A stretch of 32,341 nucleotides of DNA from an uncultured Oscillospiraceae bacterium (lineage in GTDB: Bacteria; Bacillota; Clostridia; Oscillospirales; Oscillospiraceae): positions 1 through 32,341 of the forward strand of contig CANQTO010000034.1 of assembly GCA_947626785.1 (NCBI GenBank). The letters run 5' to 3'. The notes under the pieces were generated by a model. That model did no database searches. It was given only the letters and a program-made list of their open reading frames with translations, and was not told where the DNA came from. This document shows positions 1 to 7,489 of the stretch, one piece after another (the stretch's first letter is position 1; each line of letters starts with the position of its first letter). The translations under genes and the position numbers were made by a program.

Positions 1-28
1 ATCCCGCCAGTTTTCCACACAAAAATTC

Positions 29-81
29 GGGGCTGTGAAATCCTGAGCCGTCATCGGCTCTTTTTTAACAGCCCCTTTTTT
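29..81. terminator. Nested double terminator between an upstream plus-strand gene and ackA
   Basis: A small hairpin (stem GAGCCG at 45-50 with CGGCTC at 55-60, then six T at 61-66) lies inside a larger one (GGGGCTGT at 29-36 with ACAGCCCC at 68-75, then six T at 76-81). Both have the form of intrinsic terminators for plus-strand transcription arriving from outside the window. On the minus strand the outer stem is followed by a run of five T (positions 25-21), so it can also end the ackA transcript. Confidence 0.8.
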
Positions 82-95
82 GAGGTTTTGAATTA

Positions 96-1292
96 TCAGC
101 CGATGATGTCGCGGGTATCGCGGGCGATGACCAGCTCCTCGTTGGTGGGGATGACGAAGACCTTGACCTTGGAGTCGGGGGTGGAGATCATGATGTCCTG
201 GCCACGCTTGGCGTTGGCGGCCTCGTCGATACTGACGCCCAGATATCCGAAGTAGGCGGCGATGGAGGCGCGCATGGAGGCGCTGTTCTCGCCCACGCCG
301 GCGGTGAAGATGATGGCGTCCACGCCGTTCATGGCGGCCACGTAGGAGCCGGTCACCTTGGCGACCCAGTAGGCGAACATGTCCAGCGCCAGGCGGGCCC
401 GGTCATTGCCCTGGGCGGCGGCGTTGTCCAGATCCCGGAAGTCAGAGGACACGCCGGAGACGCCCAGCACGCCGGACTTCTTGTTGAGGATGTTCAGCAC
501 TTCGTCGATGCTGAAGCCGTACTTGTTCATGATGAACTGCACGACGCCGGTGTCCAGATCGCCGCAGCGGGTGCCCATAGGCAGGCCCACCAGAGGCGTA
601 AAGCCCATGGAGGTGTCCACGCACTTGCCGCCGTCGATGGCGCAGATGGAGGAGCCGTTGCCCATGTGGCAGGAGATGAGCTTCAGCCCTTCGATGGGCT
701 TGCCCAGCAGCTCCGCGCAGCGGGAGGACACATAGCGGTGGGAGGTGCCGTGGAAACCGTAGCGGCGGATGCCGTCGTTCTGGTAGTACTCATAGGGGAC
801 GGCATACATGTAGGCCTTGCCGGGCATGGTCTGATGGAAGGCGGTGTCGAACACGGCCACCATGGGCACGTCGCCCATGACGGCGCGGCAGGCGTTGATG
901 CCGGTGATGTTGGCGGGGTTGTGCAGCGGGGCAAAGGGGACGCACTCCTCGATGGCGGCCATGACGGCCTCGTCGATGCGCACGGAGCTGGCAAACTTCT
1001 CGCCGCCGTGGACCACCCGGTGGCCCACCGCGTCGATCTCGCTCATGGAGGCGACCACGCCGTATTCGGGGCTGGTGAGCTTGTCAATGACGGCGGCGAT
1101 GGCCTCGGAGTGGGTGGGCATGGGCAGATCCTCGTCAAAGACCGGCTTGCCGCCCACCAGGGGGCTGTGCTTCAAATGCCCGTCGATGCCGATGCGCTCG
1201 CACAGGCCCTTGGCCATGACCTGCTCGGTCTCCATGTCGATCAGCTGATATTTGAGGGAAGAGCTGCCCGCGTTGATCACAAGAATTTTCAT
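96..1292 (-). CDS. ackA: Acetate kinase
   Basis: Cytosolic enzyme that interconverts acetyl phosphate plus ADP with acetate plus ATP; it is the ATP-yielding last step of acetate fermentation. The 398-residue product matches the usual length of about 400. It opens with the family phosphate-binding segment [11 protein letters not shown] and shows the ACK signatures [23 protein letters not shown] and GVGENS. The ATG is preceded on the minus strand by AAAGGA about 8 nt upstream. The usual partner pta is not adjacent: the gene is followed by a terminator and preceded by divergent tmcAL, so it appears monocistronic. Confidence 0.97.
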   Translation of the reverse strand: MKILVINAGSSSLKYQLIDMETEQVMAKGLCERIGIDGHLKHSPLVGGKPVFDEDLPMPTHSEAIAAVIDKLTSPEYGVVASMSEIDAVGHRVVHGGEKFASSVRIDEAVMAAIEECVPFAPLHNPANITGINACRAVMGDVPMVAVFDTAFHQTMPGKAYMYAVPYEYYQNDGIRRYGFHGTSHRYVSSRCAELLGKPIEGLKLISCHMGNGSSICAIDGGKCVDTSMGFTPLVGLPMGTRCGDLDTGVVQFIMNKYGFSIDEVLNILNKKSGVLGVSGVSSDFRDLDNAAAQGNDRARLALDMFAYWVAKVTGSYVAAMNGVDAIIFTAGVGENSASMRASIAAYFGYLGVSIDEAANAKRGQDIMISTPDSKVKVFVIPTNEELVIARDTRDIIG

Positions 1293-1353
1293 AATTTCGT
1301 TCCTTTCACTTGTAAAGTTGCCGGGATTTCAGTAAAATAGTGGTATCTACACC

Positions 1354-1382
1354 TATAATAATACAAATACGAAAAAACGCAA
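1354..1382. promoter_or_regulatory. Divergent ackA/tmcAL promoter region with overlapping -10 boxes
   Basis: On the minus strand TTGCGT (complement of 1377-1382) and TATTAT (complement of 1355-1360) are 16 nt apart and could serve ackA. On the plus strand 1354-1359 reads TATAAT, a perfect -10, but no good -35 lies 16-18 nt upstream. The two -10 boxes overlap, so the two directions could compete for polymerase. This is inference from consensus only. Confidence 0.45.
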
Positions 1383-1410
1383 GCCTTTTCTTGCATGACC
1401 GCGTTTTTTC
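1371..1410. repeat. Inverted repeat in the tmcAL leader
   Basis: GAAAAAACGC at 1371-1380 is a perfect 10-bp inverted match to GCGTTTTTTC at 1401-1410. An alternative small hairpin inside pairs GCAAG (1379-1383) with CTTGC (1390-1394). The right arm carries six T and ends three nt before the tmcAL ribosome binding site, so a transcript from the -10 at 1354 would carry a terminator-like hairpin in its leader. It could instead be an operator, because it overlaps the ackA -35. Confidence 0.5.
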
Positions 1411-1422
1411 AGCGAGGTGACC

Positions 1423-2625
1423 ATGAAGACCGTCGGGATCGTCTGTGAATATAACCCCTTCCACCTGGGCCACGCCTACCAGCTTAAAAAGAGCCGGGAG
1501 CTGGCCGGGGGGGACGCGGCGCTGGTCTGCGTAATGTCTGAGGACTTTGTGCAGCGGGGGGAGGCCGCGCTGTACGATAAGTTTGCCCGGGCTGAGGCCG
1601 CCTGCCGCTGCGGGGCGGACCTGGTGGCGGAGCTGCCGCTGCCCTGGGCTCTGGCCTCGGCGGAGGGCTTTGCCCGGGGTGCCGTGCAGCTGCTGGGCGG
1701 CTTGGGGGTTGACGCGCTGAGCTTCGGCAGCGAGGCGGGCCAGACGGAGCCCCTGGCCCTGCTGGCCCGCTGCCTGCTGGAGCCGGGGACAGTGGAGGAG
1801 ATCCGGGCCCGGCTGGCCCAAAACCAGACTCTGTCCTTTGCCGCCGCCCGGCAGGCACTGCTTTCAGAGCGGCTGGGCCCCGAGGCGGCGGCTCTGCTCG
1901 ACCGGCCCAACAACATCCTGGCCGTGGAGTACCTGAAGGCCGTCTACAGCCTGGACCTGCCTATGGAGGTCCTGACCGTGCAGCGCCTGGGGGCCGGGCA
2001 CGGTGCGCGGGACGCGGGGCCGGGACCCCGCTCCGCCTCCCAGCTGCGGGAACTGCGCGCCGCGGGAGAGAACATCGACGCTTTTCTCCCGGCCCCGGCC
2101 GCCGAGGTCTTCCGCCGGGAGCGGGAGGCAGGCCGGGAGCTGAGCGACCGCCGGCTTCTGGAGGCGGCGCTGCTCTCCCGGCTGCGGCTGCTCTATGAAG
2201 AAGATTTCGACGACCTGCCGGACGCCGCCGGAGGCCTGGGCCGCCGGATCTTCCGGGCCGTGCAGCGGGAAGGGAGCCTGGACGCCATTGTGGACGCCGC
2301 CTCCGGCAAGCGCTATACCCGCGCCCGGGTCCGCCGGGTCTGCCTCTGCGCCTGCCTGGGGATCGGGGCGGAGATGAGCGCCGGAGCGCCCCCCTATGCC
2401 CGCGTCCTGGCGGCAAGCGGGCGGGGCCGGGAGCTGCTGCGGGAGTTGGACGGCGGGGACCTGCCCCTGCTGACAAAAACCGCCGCCGTGCGGAAGCTGG
2501 GGAAAGAGGCGGAGGGACTTTTTGCCCTTGGGTCTGCCGCCCACGACCTGTATGTGCTGGGCCGGGAAGAGCCCTCTCAGAGACTGGCCGGAGAGGATTG
2601 GCGGCGGGGACCCTTTCTGTCCTGA
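1423..2625 (+). CDS. tmcAL: tRNA(Met) cytidine acetate ligase (YlbM family)
   Basis: TmcAL makes N4-acetylcytidine at the wobble position of elongator tRNA-Met, using ATP and free acetate through an acetyl-adenylate. The 400-residue product begins with the nucleotidyltransferase signature EYNPFHLGH (HxGH at residues 14-17), followed by a segment like MSEDFVQRGEAALYDKFARA that is typical of the family. The length matches the usual size. The ATG at 1423 is chosen over an in-frame GTG at 1417 because GAGG at 1414-1417 is then 5 nt from the start. It is divergent from ackA, a common neighbour of ylbM in Firmicutes. Confidence 0.93.
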   Translation: MKTVGIVCEYNPFHLGHAYQLKKSRELAGGDAALVCVMSEDFVQRGEAALYDKFARAEAACRCGADLVAELPLPWALASAEGFARGAVQLLGGLGVDALSFGSEAGQTEPLALLARCLLEPGTVEEIRARLAQNQTLSFAAARQALLSERLGPEAAALLDRPNNILAVEYLKAVYSLDLPMEVLTVQRLGAGHGARDAGPGPRSASQLRELRAAGENIDAFLPAPAAEVFRREREAGRELSDRRLLEAALLSRLRLLYEEDFDDLPDAAGGLGRRIFRAVQREGSLDAIVDAASGKRYTRARVRRVCLCACLGIGAEMSAGAPPYARVLAASGRGRELLRELDGGDLPLLTKTAAVRKLGKEAEGLFALGSAAHDLYVLGREEPSQRLAGEDWRRGPFLS

Positions 2626-2654
2626 AATCACGTCTGAAAATAGAGAATCTTGCC

Positions 2655-2683
2655 TTTACTTCTTTGCCAAAGTATGATACAAT
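2655..2683 (+). promoter_or_regulatory. Candidate promoter for the prfA transcript
   Basis: TTTACT (2655-2660, 4 of 6 matches to TTGACA) and TACAAT (2678-2683, 5 of 6 to TATAAT) are separated by exactly 17 nt. Transcription would begin near 2690, five or so nt before the first arm of the structured element, so the whole element would lie in the prfA leader. Motif-based inference. Confidence 0.5.
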
Positions 2684-2694
2684 CCTCTGGCCTA

Positions 2695-2970
2695 GGGTGC
2701 CGGGGATCGAACCCGAGTCGCTTCACAGGGACTCTTTCCGGCGCTTTTCGGCTTGTCGTCGTTGCCTTGCGTCAGCAAGGCTGCCTCCTCCGCACCGAAA
2801 ATCACTCGGAAATTTCTCCCTGTGAAGTGCGAAGCAGTTTCTGGCGAGCAGATTTTTTCTCAGGCAAGGAAAAGCCCGCAGGGAATACTTTGTGTATTTT
2901 CAAGGGCTTTGACACAGCATGAGGGAAAATCTGCCGCCAGAAACCGGCTCTGGTTCGATCCCCGGCACCC
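2695..2970 (+). repeat. 276-nt highly structured element in the prfA leader, with tRNA T-arm-like inverted ends
   Basis: The outer arms 2695-2713 and 2952-2970 are perfect 19-bp inverted repeats; the right arm reads GGTTCGATCCCCGGCACCC, like a tRNA T-loop and acceptor 3' strand. Inside are two nested hairpins. The first pairs 2721-2731 with 2817-2827 (11 bp), 2735-2740 with 2807-2812, 2745-2751 with 2795-2801, and is capped by a 7-bp stem with loop GTCA (2764-2781). The second pairs 2837-2846 with 2935-2944 (10 bp), 2848-2856 with 2926-2934, 2871-2877 with 2904-2910 and 2884-2888 with 2894-2898. The prfA ribosome binding site begins 1-3 nt after the right arm. No conserved coding capacity is apparent. 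It is either a structured leader RNA, a stable small RNA, or a MITE-like intergenic repeat. Confidence 0.75.
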
Positions 2971-2983
2971 AAAGGAGCGCGCC

Positions 2984-4057
2984 ATGTTTGAGAGACTGAA
3001 AACTCTGAAAAATCAATATGAGGAGCTCTGCCGCCGGATGGAGGAGCCGGAGACCTACGCGGACCCCGCCCTCTACGCCAAATGCGACAAGGAGGCCCGG
3101 GAGTTGGCCCCCTTAGTGGAGGCCTATGACGCCTATGAGCGGGCCGGGGCGGCTATGCGCTCCGCTCTGGAGCTGATGGAGGATGCGGAGCTGAAGGAGC
3201 TGGCCCAGGAGGAGTTCCAGGAGGCCAAAGCCGAAAAGGAGGCCCTGGAGGAGAAGATCCGGCTCCTGCTGCTGCCTAAGGACCCGCGGGATGAGAAGAA
3301 CGTCATCATGGAGATCCGGGGCGGCGTCGGCGGCGAGGAGGGGATGCTCTTCGCGGCGGACCTGTTTCGGATGTATATGCTGTACGCCGAGTCCCAGGGC
3401 TGGAAGGTGGATGTGGCGAACATCAGCCAGACGGAGCTGGGCGGTATCAAGGAGGTCAGCTTCGTCATCGAGGGCGCGGGGGCGTATTCCCGGCTGAAAT
3501 TCGAGGCCGGAGGGCACCGGGTCCAGCGGGTGCCGGTGACCGAGTCCGGCGGCCGTATCCACACCTCGGCGGCCACGGTGGCCGTGCTGCCCCAGGCCGA
3601 GGAGCTGGACTTCAAGCTGGACGAAAGGGACTTGAAGATCGACACCTTCCGCTCCTCCGGTGCGGGCGGGCAGCACGTCAACAAGACGGAGAGCGCCATC
3701 CGCATCACCCACCTGCCCACGGGGACGGTGGTGGAGTGCCAGGACGAGCGCAGCCAATATAAGAATAAGGACCGGGCCATGCAGATCCTGCGCTCCAAGC
3801 TCTATGAGGCAGAGCAGGCCCGGCAGGCCGCGGCCGTGGCCGCGGTGCGGAAGAGCCAGGTGGGCTCCGGGGACCGGAGCGGCCGCATCCGCACCTATAA
3901 TTTCCCCCAGAACCGGGTGACCGACCACCGCCTGAGCGGAGACAACAAGAATTTCAACATCGCCGGGATCATGAGCGGGGACTTAGACCCGCTGATCGAC
4001 GCGCTGGTCACGGCAGACCAGGCAAGGCGGCTGACAGAGCAGACGGAAGAGGCATGA
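2984..4057 (+). CDS. prfA: Peptide chain release factor 1
   Basis: RF1 recognises UAG and UAA in the ribosomal A site and triggers hydrolysis of the finished peptide. The 357-residue product has the normal length. The catalytic GGQ lies in SSGAGGQHVNKTESAIR, and the codon-reading tripeptide is PVT within RVQRVPVTES, the PxT form of RF1 and not the SPF form of RF2. The start at 2984 is set by AGGAG at 2973-2977; an open frame runs much further upstream but only through the structured leader. The stop overlaps the next start (ATGA). The methyltransferase gene prmC, often next to prfA, is not here. Confidence 0.97.
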   Translation: MFERLKTLKNQYEELCRRMEEPETYADPALYAKCDKEARELAPLVEAYDAYERAGAAMRSALELMEDAELKELAQEEFQEAKAEKEALEEKIRLLLLPKDPRDEKNVIMEIRGGVGGEEGMLFAADLFRMYMLYAESQGWKVDVANISQTELGGIKEVSFVIEGAGAYSRLKFEAGGHRVQRVPVTESGGRIHTSAATVAVLPQAEELDFKLDERDLKIDTFRSSGAGGQHVNKTESAIRITHLPTGTVVECQDERSQYKNKDRAMQILRSKLYEAEQARQAAAVAAVRKSQVGSGDRSGRIRTYNFPQNRVTDHRLSGDNKNFNIAGIMSGDLDPLIDALVTADQARRLTEQTEEA

Positions 4058-5262
4058 AGACAGAGATCATTACCGCGGACCTACAGGCCGCGGCAGATAT
4101 ACTGACAGAGGGCGGCCTGGTGGCTGTCCCCACCGAGACGGTGTACGGCCTGGCCGGGAACGGCCTGAATGAGGCGGCGGTGGAGGAGATCTACCGGGTC
4201 AAGGGCCGGCCGGAGGTCAAGGCCCTGTCCCTGATGGTCCCCGGCCCGGAGGCCATGGAGCAGTACTGCGAGGATGTGCCCCAGGCGGCGAAGGACCTGG
4301 CAAAGCGCTTCTGGCCCGGCCCGCTGACCATCATTTTAAAGTCCAAGCCCCTGGTCCCGGAGATCGTCCGGGCGGGTGGGGCGACGGTGGGCCTGCGCTG
4401 CCCGGACCATGAACTGACGCTGAGGCTGCTGCGCCTGTGCGCGCTGCCTCTGGCGGCCCCCTCCGCTAACCCCTCCGGCGCTCCCAGCCCCAAGACGGCA
4501 GGGGAGGTGCTGGCGTATTTTGACGGGCAGATCGGCGGCGTCATAGACGGCGGGCCCTGCGGGCTGGGGCGGGAGTCCACCATCCTGGACATGAGCCGCG
4601 CCCCCTACCGCATCCTGCGCCAGGGCGCTCTGCCGGAGGCGGACATCGGCGCCGCCCTGACGGAGCGGCTGACAGTGATCGGCGTCACCGGCGGCAGCGG
4701 CAGCGGCAAGACCACGGCTCTGGAGGCCCTGAAGGCCCGGGGGGCCCTGGTCCTGGACTGCGACGCCGTTTACCACGAACTGCTGGAGAGCAGCGAACCG
4801 CTGCTAAGGCAAATCGAGGCGAGCTTCCCCGGCGTGGTGAAGGACGGGGTGCTGGACCGGAAGGCCCTGGGGGCCCGGGTCTTTGCCGATGAGGAGAAGC
4901 TCCTGCGCCTGAACGCCATCACCCACCGGCAGGTGGGAATGGAGGTGGAACGGCGTCTGGAGGCCTGGGCCTGGGCCGGCGGGGAGCTGGCCGCGGTGGA
5001 CGCCATCGGCCTTTTCGAGGGCGGCCTGGACAAACACTGCGCCGCCGTGATCGGCGTCACCGCCCCGGAGGAGGAGCGGGTCCGGCGCATCATGGCCAGG
5101 GACGGCATCAGCCGGGATTACGCCCTGCTGCGCATCCGGGCCCAGAAGCCGGACAGCTATTTTGAAGAGCATTGCAGTCACCTCGCGCGAAACGATGGCG
5201 GCCGGACTCAATTTGCAGATAAAATAAACCGGATCATACAGGAGGTACTGGGGAATGGATGA
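4054..5262 (+). CDS. Fused threonylcarbamoyl-AMP synthase / dephospho-CoA kinase
   Basis: Residues 1 to about 205 are a TsaC/YrdC domain, which makes threonylcarbamoyl-AMP from threonine, bicarbonate and ATP for tRNA t6A37. Its marks are PTETVYGLAG, KGRPEVKALSLMV and PSANPSG. Residues about 208-402 are a complete dephospho-CoA kinase (CoaE, last step of CoA synthesis): P-loop GGSGSGKTT at about 213-221, LDCDAVYHELL, and a C-terminal ERVRRIMARDGIS segment. The reading frame is continuous across the junction with almost no linker. The Sua5 C-terminal domain is absent. The gene overlaps prfA by 4 nt and the aminopeptidase by 8 nt. An in-frame GTG at 4675 preceded by GGAG could also yield free CoaE of 195 residues. 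Each domain call is firm; joint function is inference. Confidence 0.9.
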   Translation: MKTEIITADLQAAADILTEGGLVAVPTETVYGLAGNGLNEAAVEEIYRVKGRPEVKALSLMVPGPEAMEQYCEDVPQAAKDLAKRFWPGPLTIILKSKPLVPEIVRAGGATVGLRCPDHELTLRLLRLCALPLAAPSANPSGAPSPKTAGEVLAYFDGQIGGVIDGGPCGLGRESTILDMSRAPYRILRQGALPEADIGAALTERLTVIGVTGGSGSGKTTALEALKARGALVLDCDAVYHELLESSEPLLRQIEASFPGVVKDGVLDRKALGARVFADEEKLLRLNAITHRQVGMEVERRLEAWAWAGGELAAVDAIGLFEGGLDKHCAAVIGVTAPEEERVRRIMARDGISRDYALLRIRAQKPDSYFEEHCSHLARNDGGRTQFADKINRIIQEVLGNG

Positions 5263-6634
5263 ACTGAGGAGCAAGCTGTTTTATGAGCCGAAAAACGGCT
5301 ATGACCGGATCGACACTCAGGAGCGGTTGGCGCTGGAGGACTACTGCCGGGACTACATGGCGTTTTTGAACGATTCCCGCACAGAGCGGGAGACGGTCCG
5401 CAACGCGATCGCCGCCGCGGAGGAGCGGGGCTTCCGGGCCTATGAGCCGGGCATGGCGCTTACGCCGGGAGCGAAGGTCTACCGGGTGAACCGGGACAAG
5501 TCTCTGCTGTTGGCGGTGCTGGGCAAAAAGCCCCTGAGCGAGGGTGTGGTCATTGCCGGAGCCCACGCGGATTGCCCGCGCCTGGATCTGAAACAGCTGC
5601 CCCTCCATGAGAGCGACGGACTGGGCTATTTCCGCACCCACTACTACGGCGGGATCAAAAAATACCAGTGGCTGACCATCCCCCTGGAGCTCCACGGGAC
5701 CGTGGCCCTGAGGGACGGAAGCACAGTGGATGTGTGCGTCGGCCGGGAGCCCGGCGAGCCCAAGTTCGTCATCACCGACCTGCTTCCCCACCTGGGGGCC
5801 GAGCAGATGAAAAAGCCCGTCAGCGAGGCCTTCACCGGCGAGGGTCTGCAGCTGCTCATCGGCAGCGCCCCCTATGCCGGCGAGGGAAAGGAGCGGGTGA
5901 AGCTTGCGCTGCTCAGCATCCTCAATGATCTGTACGGCATCACGGAGGAGGATTTCCTGTCCGCGGAGCTGGCAGCGGTGCCGGGTTTTGAGGTCTGTGA
6001 GCTGGGCCTGGACCGGTCCATGATCGGCGGCTATGGTCAGGACGACCGGGTCTGCGCCTACGCCTCTCTGAGGGCCCTGCTGGATGTGGAGGCCCCGGAG
6101 CGGACCTGCCTGTGTTTGCTTGCCGACAAGGAGGAGACCGGCTCTGAGGGCGTCACCAGTATGCAGAGCGAATTCTTCGACTTCTTTATGGAGGACCTGT
6201 GCGCCGCCCAGAGCGTGGAGCCCCGGCGCTGCTTCGAGAAGAGCCTGTGCCTGTCGGCGGACGTGAGCGTGGCCTATGACCCTCTGTATCCGGAGGCCTT
6301 TGAAAAGCGCAGCACCGCCCAGCTCAACCACGGAGTCGGGGTGCTGAAATACACCGGTTCCCGGGGCAAGAGCGCTACCAACGACGCCTCCGCCGAGCTG
6401 GTGGCGGAGCTCCGGCGCATCTTTGACGCCAAGGGCGTCGTCTGGCAGATGGCGGAGCTGGGCAAGGTGGACCGGGGCGGCGGAGGGACCATAGCCAAGT
6501 TCATGGCCCGCCGGAATATCGACACCGTCGACCTGGGCACCCCCATCCTCAGCATGCACGCCCCCTTTGAGACGGTCTCCAAGCTGGACAGCTATATGAC
6601 CTATAAGGCGGTCCTCTCGGTTTTCCAAGATTAA
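5255..6634 (+). CDS. M18 family aminopeptidase (aspartyl aminopeptidase type)
   Basis: Cytosolic di-metal exopeptidase that removes N-terminal residues, often acidic ones, from peptides. The 459-residue product shows the M18 metal-site segments in order: AHADCPRLDLK (about residue 102), LADKEETGSEG (about 290), SADVSVAYDP (about 334) and LSMHAPFETVSKLD (about 433). Length fits the family. GGAGG at 5241-5245 precedes the ATG, and the start lies inside the end of the tsaC-coaE gene, implying co-translation. A strong terminator follows 10 nt after the stop, closing the prfA operon. Substrate preference cannot be read from sequence. Confidence 0.93.
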   Translation: MDELRSKLFYEPKNGYDRIDTQERLALEDYCRDYMAFLNDSRTERETVRNAIAAAEERGFRAYEPGMALTPGAKVYRVNRDKSLLLAVLGKKPLSEGVVIAGAHADCPRLDLKQLPLHESDGLGYFRTHYYGGIKKYQWLTIPLELHGTVALRDGSTVDVCVGREPGEPKFVITDLLPHLGAEQMKKPVSEAFTGEGLQLLIGSAPYAGEGKERVKLALLSILNDLYGITEEDFLSAELAAVPGFEVCELGLDRSMIGGYGQDDRVCAYASLRALLDVEAPERTCLCLLADKEETGSEGVTSMQSEFFDFFMEDLCAAQSVEPRRCFEKSLCLSADVSVAYDPLYPEAFEKRSTAQLNHGVGVLKYTGSRGKSATNDASAELVAELRRIFDAKGVVWQMAELGKVDRGGGGTIAKFMARRNIDTVDLGTPILSMHAPFETVSKLDSYMTYKAVLSVFQD

Positions 6635-6644
6635 AACTTGATTT

Positions 6645-6670
6645 CCCCTCCCAATCGGGAGGGGATTTTT
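6645..6670 (+). terminator. Intrinsic terminator of the prfA operon
   Basis: CCCCTCCC at 6645-6652 pairs with GGGAGGGG at 6657-6664 across loop AATC, followed by ATTTTT. It ends 46 nt before the tepA start. Confidence 0.9.
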
Positions 6671-6715
6671 ATATTTGGCGTTCGCTGGATAAACTACACA
6701 GAGAGGTGAACGCAT

Positions 6716-7348
6716 ATGGAAGAGACAGACGAGATCAAGGAGTTAGGCTCCAGCCGGGCGGGGAAGATCCACTGCCTGAGCATCGTTGGGCAGATCGAGG
6801 GGCATCAGCTGCTGCCGGAGGACGCCAAGGCCACGAAATATGAGCACATCCTGCCCCTGCTGGCGGCCATCGAGGAATCCCCGGAGATCGAGGGGCTGCT
6901 GATCCTGCTCAACACCATGGGCGGAGACGTGGAGGCGGGCCTGGCCATCGCGGAGCTCATCGCGGGCATGACCAAGCCCACGGTCTCACTGGTGCTGGGC
7001 GGGGGGCACTCCATCGGCGTGCCCCTGGCGGTGGCGGCCCGGCGGAGCCTGATCGCCCCCTCGGCAGCCATGACCATCCATCCGGTGCGGGTCAATGGGG
7101 TGGTGATCGGCGTGCCCCAGACCTACCACTATTTCGCCCGCATCCAGGAGCGGATCGTGGGCTTCGTGACCGGGCACTCCGGCGTCAGCCGGGAGGACTA
7201 TCTCCGCCTGATGACCAACACCGACGAGCTGGCAAACGACGTGGGCAGCGTCATCTATGGGGAGGAGGCCGTGGCCCTGGGGCTCATCGACAGCCTGGGG
7301 ACCCTCTCCGACGCGCTGTCCTATCTGCACGGGGAGATCGGGCGCTAA
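6716..7348 (+). CDS. tepA: ClpP-like serine protease of the TepA family
   Basis: Product of 210 residues with the ClpP/crotonase fold. The nucleophile motif is GGHSIGVPLA (Ser at about residue 99) and the catalytic His is in MTIHPVR (about 122). This matches the B. subtilis TepA (YmfB) subgroup, which degrades peptides and has been linked to protein export; it is not ClpP itself. GAGGTG upstream at 6703-6708 supports the ATG at 6716. In B. subtilis tepA lies just upstream of spoIIIE, and here ftsK/spoIIIE follows after uppP, which supports the assignment. Confidence 0.88.
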   Translation: MEETDEIKELGSSRAGKIHCLSIVGQIEGHQLLPEDAKATKYEHILPLLAAIEESPEIEGLLILLNTMGGDVEAGLAIAELIAGMTKPTVSLVLGGGHSIGVPLAVAARRSLIAPSAAMTIHPVRVNGVVIGVPQTYHYFARIQERIVGFVTGHSGVSREDYLRLMTNTDELANDVGSVIYGEEAVALGLIDSLGTLSDALSYLHGEIGR

Positions 7349-7404
7349 TTGTGTGTCAGAGCAGTACGGTTGAGCATTTTCCCCAATTCGATAAGCCCAA
7401 GCAG

Positions 7405-7438
7405 GCCCGGCAGAGGTTGTTCTGCCGGGCTTGTTTTT
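7405..7438 (+). terminator. Intrinsic terminator after tepA
   Basis: GCCCGGCAGA at 7405-7414 pairs with TCTGCCGGGC at 7421-7430 (10 bp, 6-nt loop), followed by TTGTTTTT. It separates tepA from uppP. Confidence 0.88.
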
Positions 7439-7459
7439 ACCATAAAGTTGTGTTAGAAT
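7431..7459 (+). promoter_or_regulatory. Candidate uppP promoter
   Basis: TTGTTT at 7431-7436, part of the terminator tail, and TAGAAT at 7454-7459 are 17 nt apart. This would place the start near 7466 and give uppP-ftsK a short leader. The -35 matches only 3 of 6 consensus bases. Confidence 0.35.
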
Positions 7460-7489
7460 ATCATTTACGAGTGCTTTGGGGGGTTGCGT

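Noticed and set aside
11-19. TTTTCCACA near the window start as a DnaA box
   Set aside because: A single match without neighbours, within a terminator trailer; not enough to suggest an origin.
2695-2970. A tRNA or tmRNA gene because of the T-arm-like ends
   Set aside because: No D arm, anticodon arm or matching acceptor 5' strand is present on either strand, and no tag-peptide frame or resume codon is visible; the two ends are simply inverted copies.
2753-2983. N-terminal extension of prfA by 77 residues, in frame
   Set aside because: The extension runs through the hairpin-rich leader, has no homology to RF1, and a good ribosome binding site sits right before the ATG at 2984.
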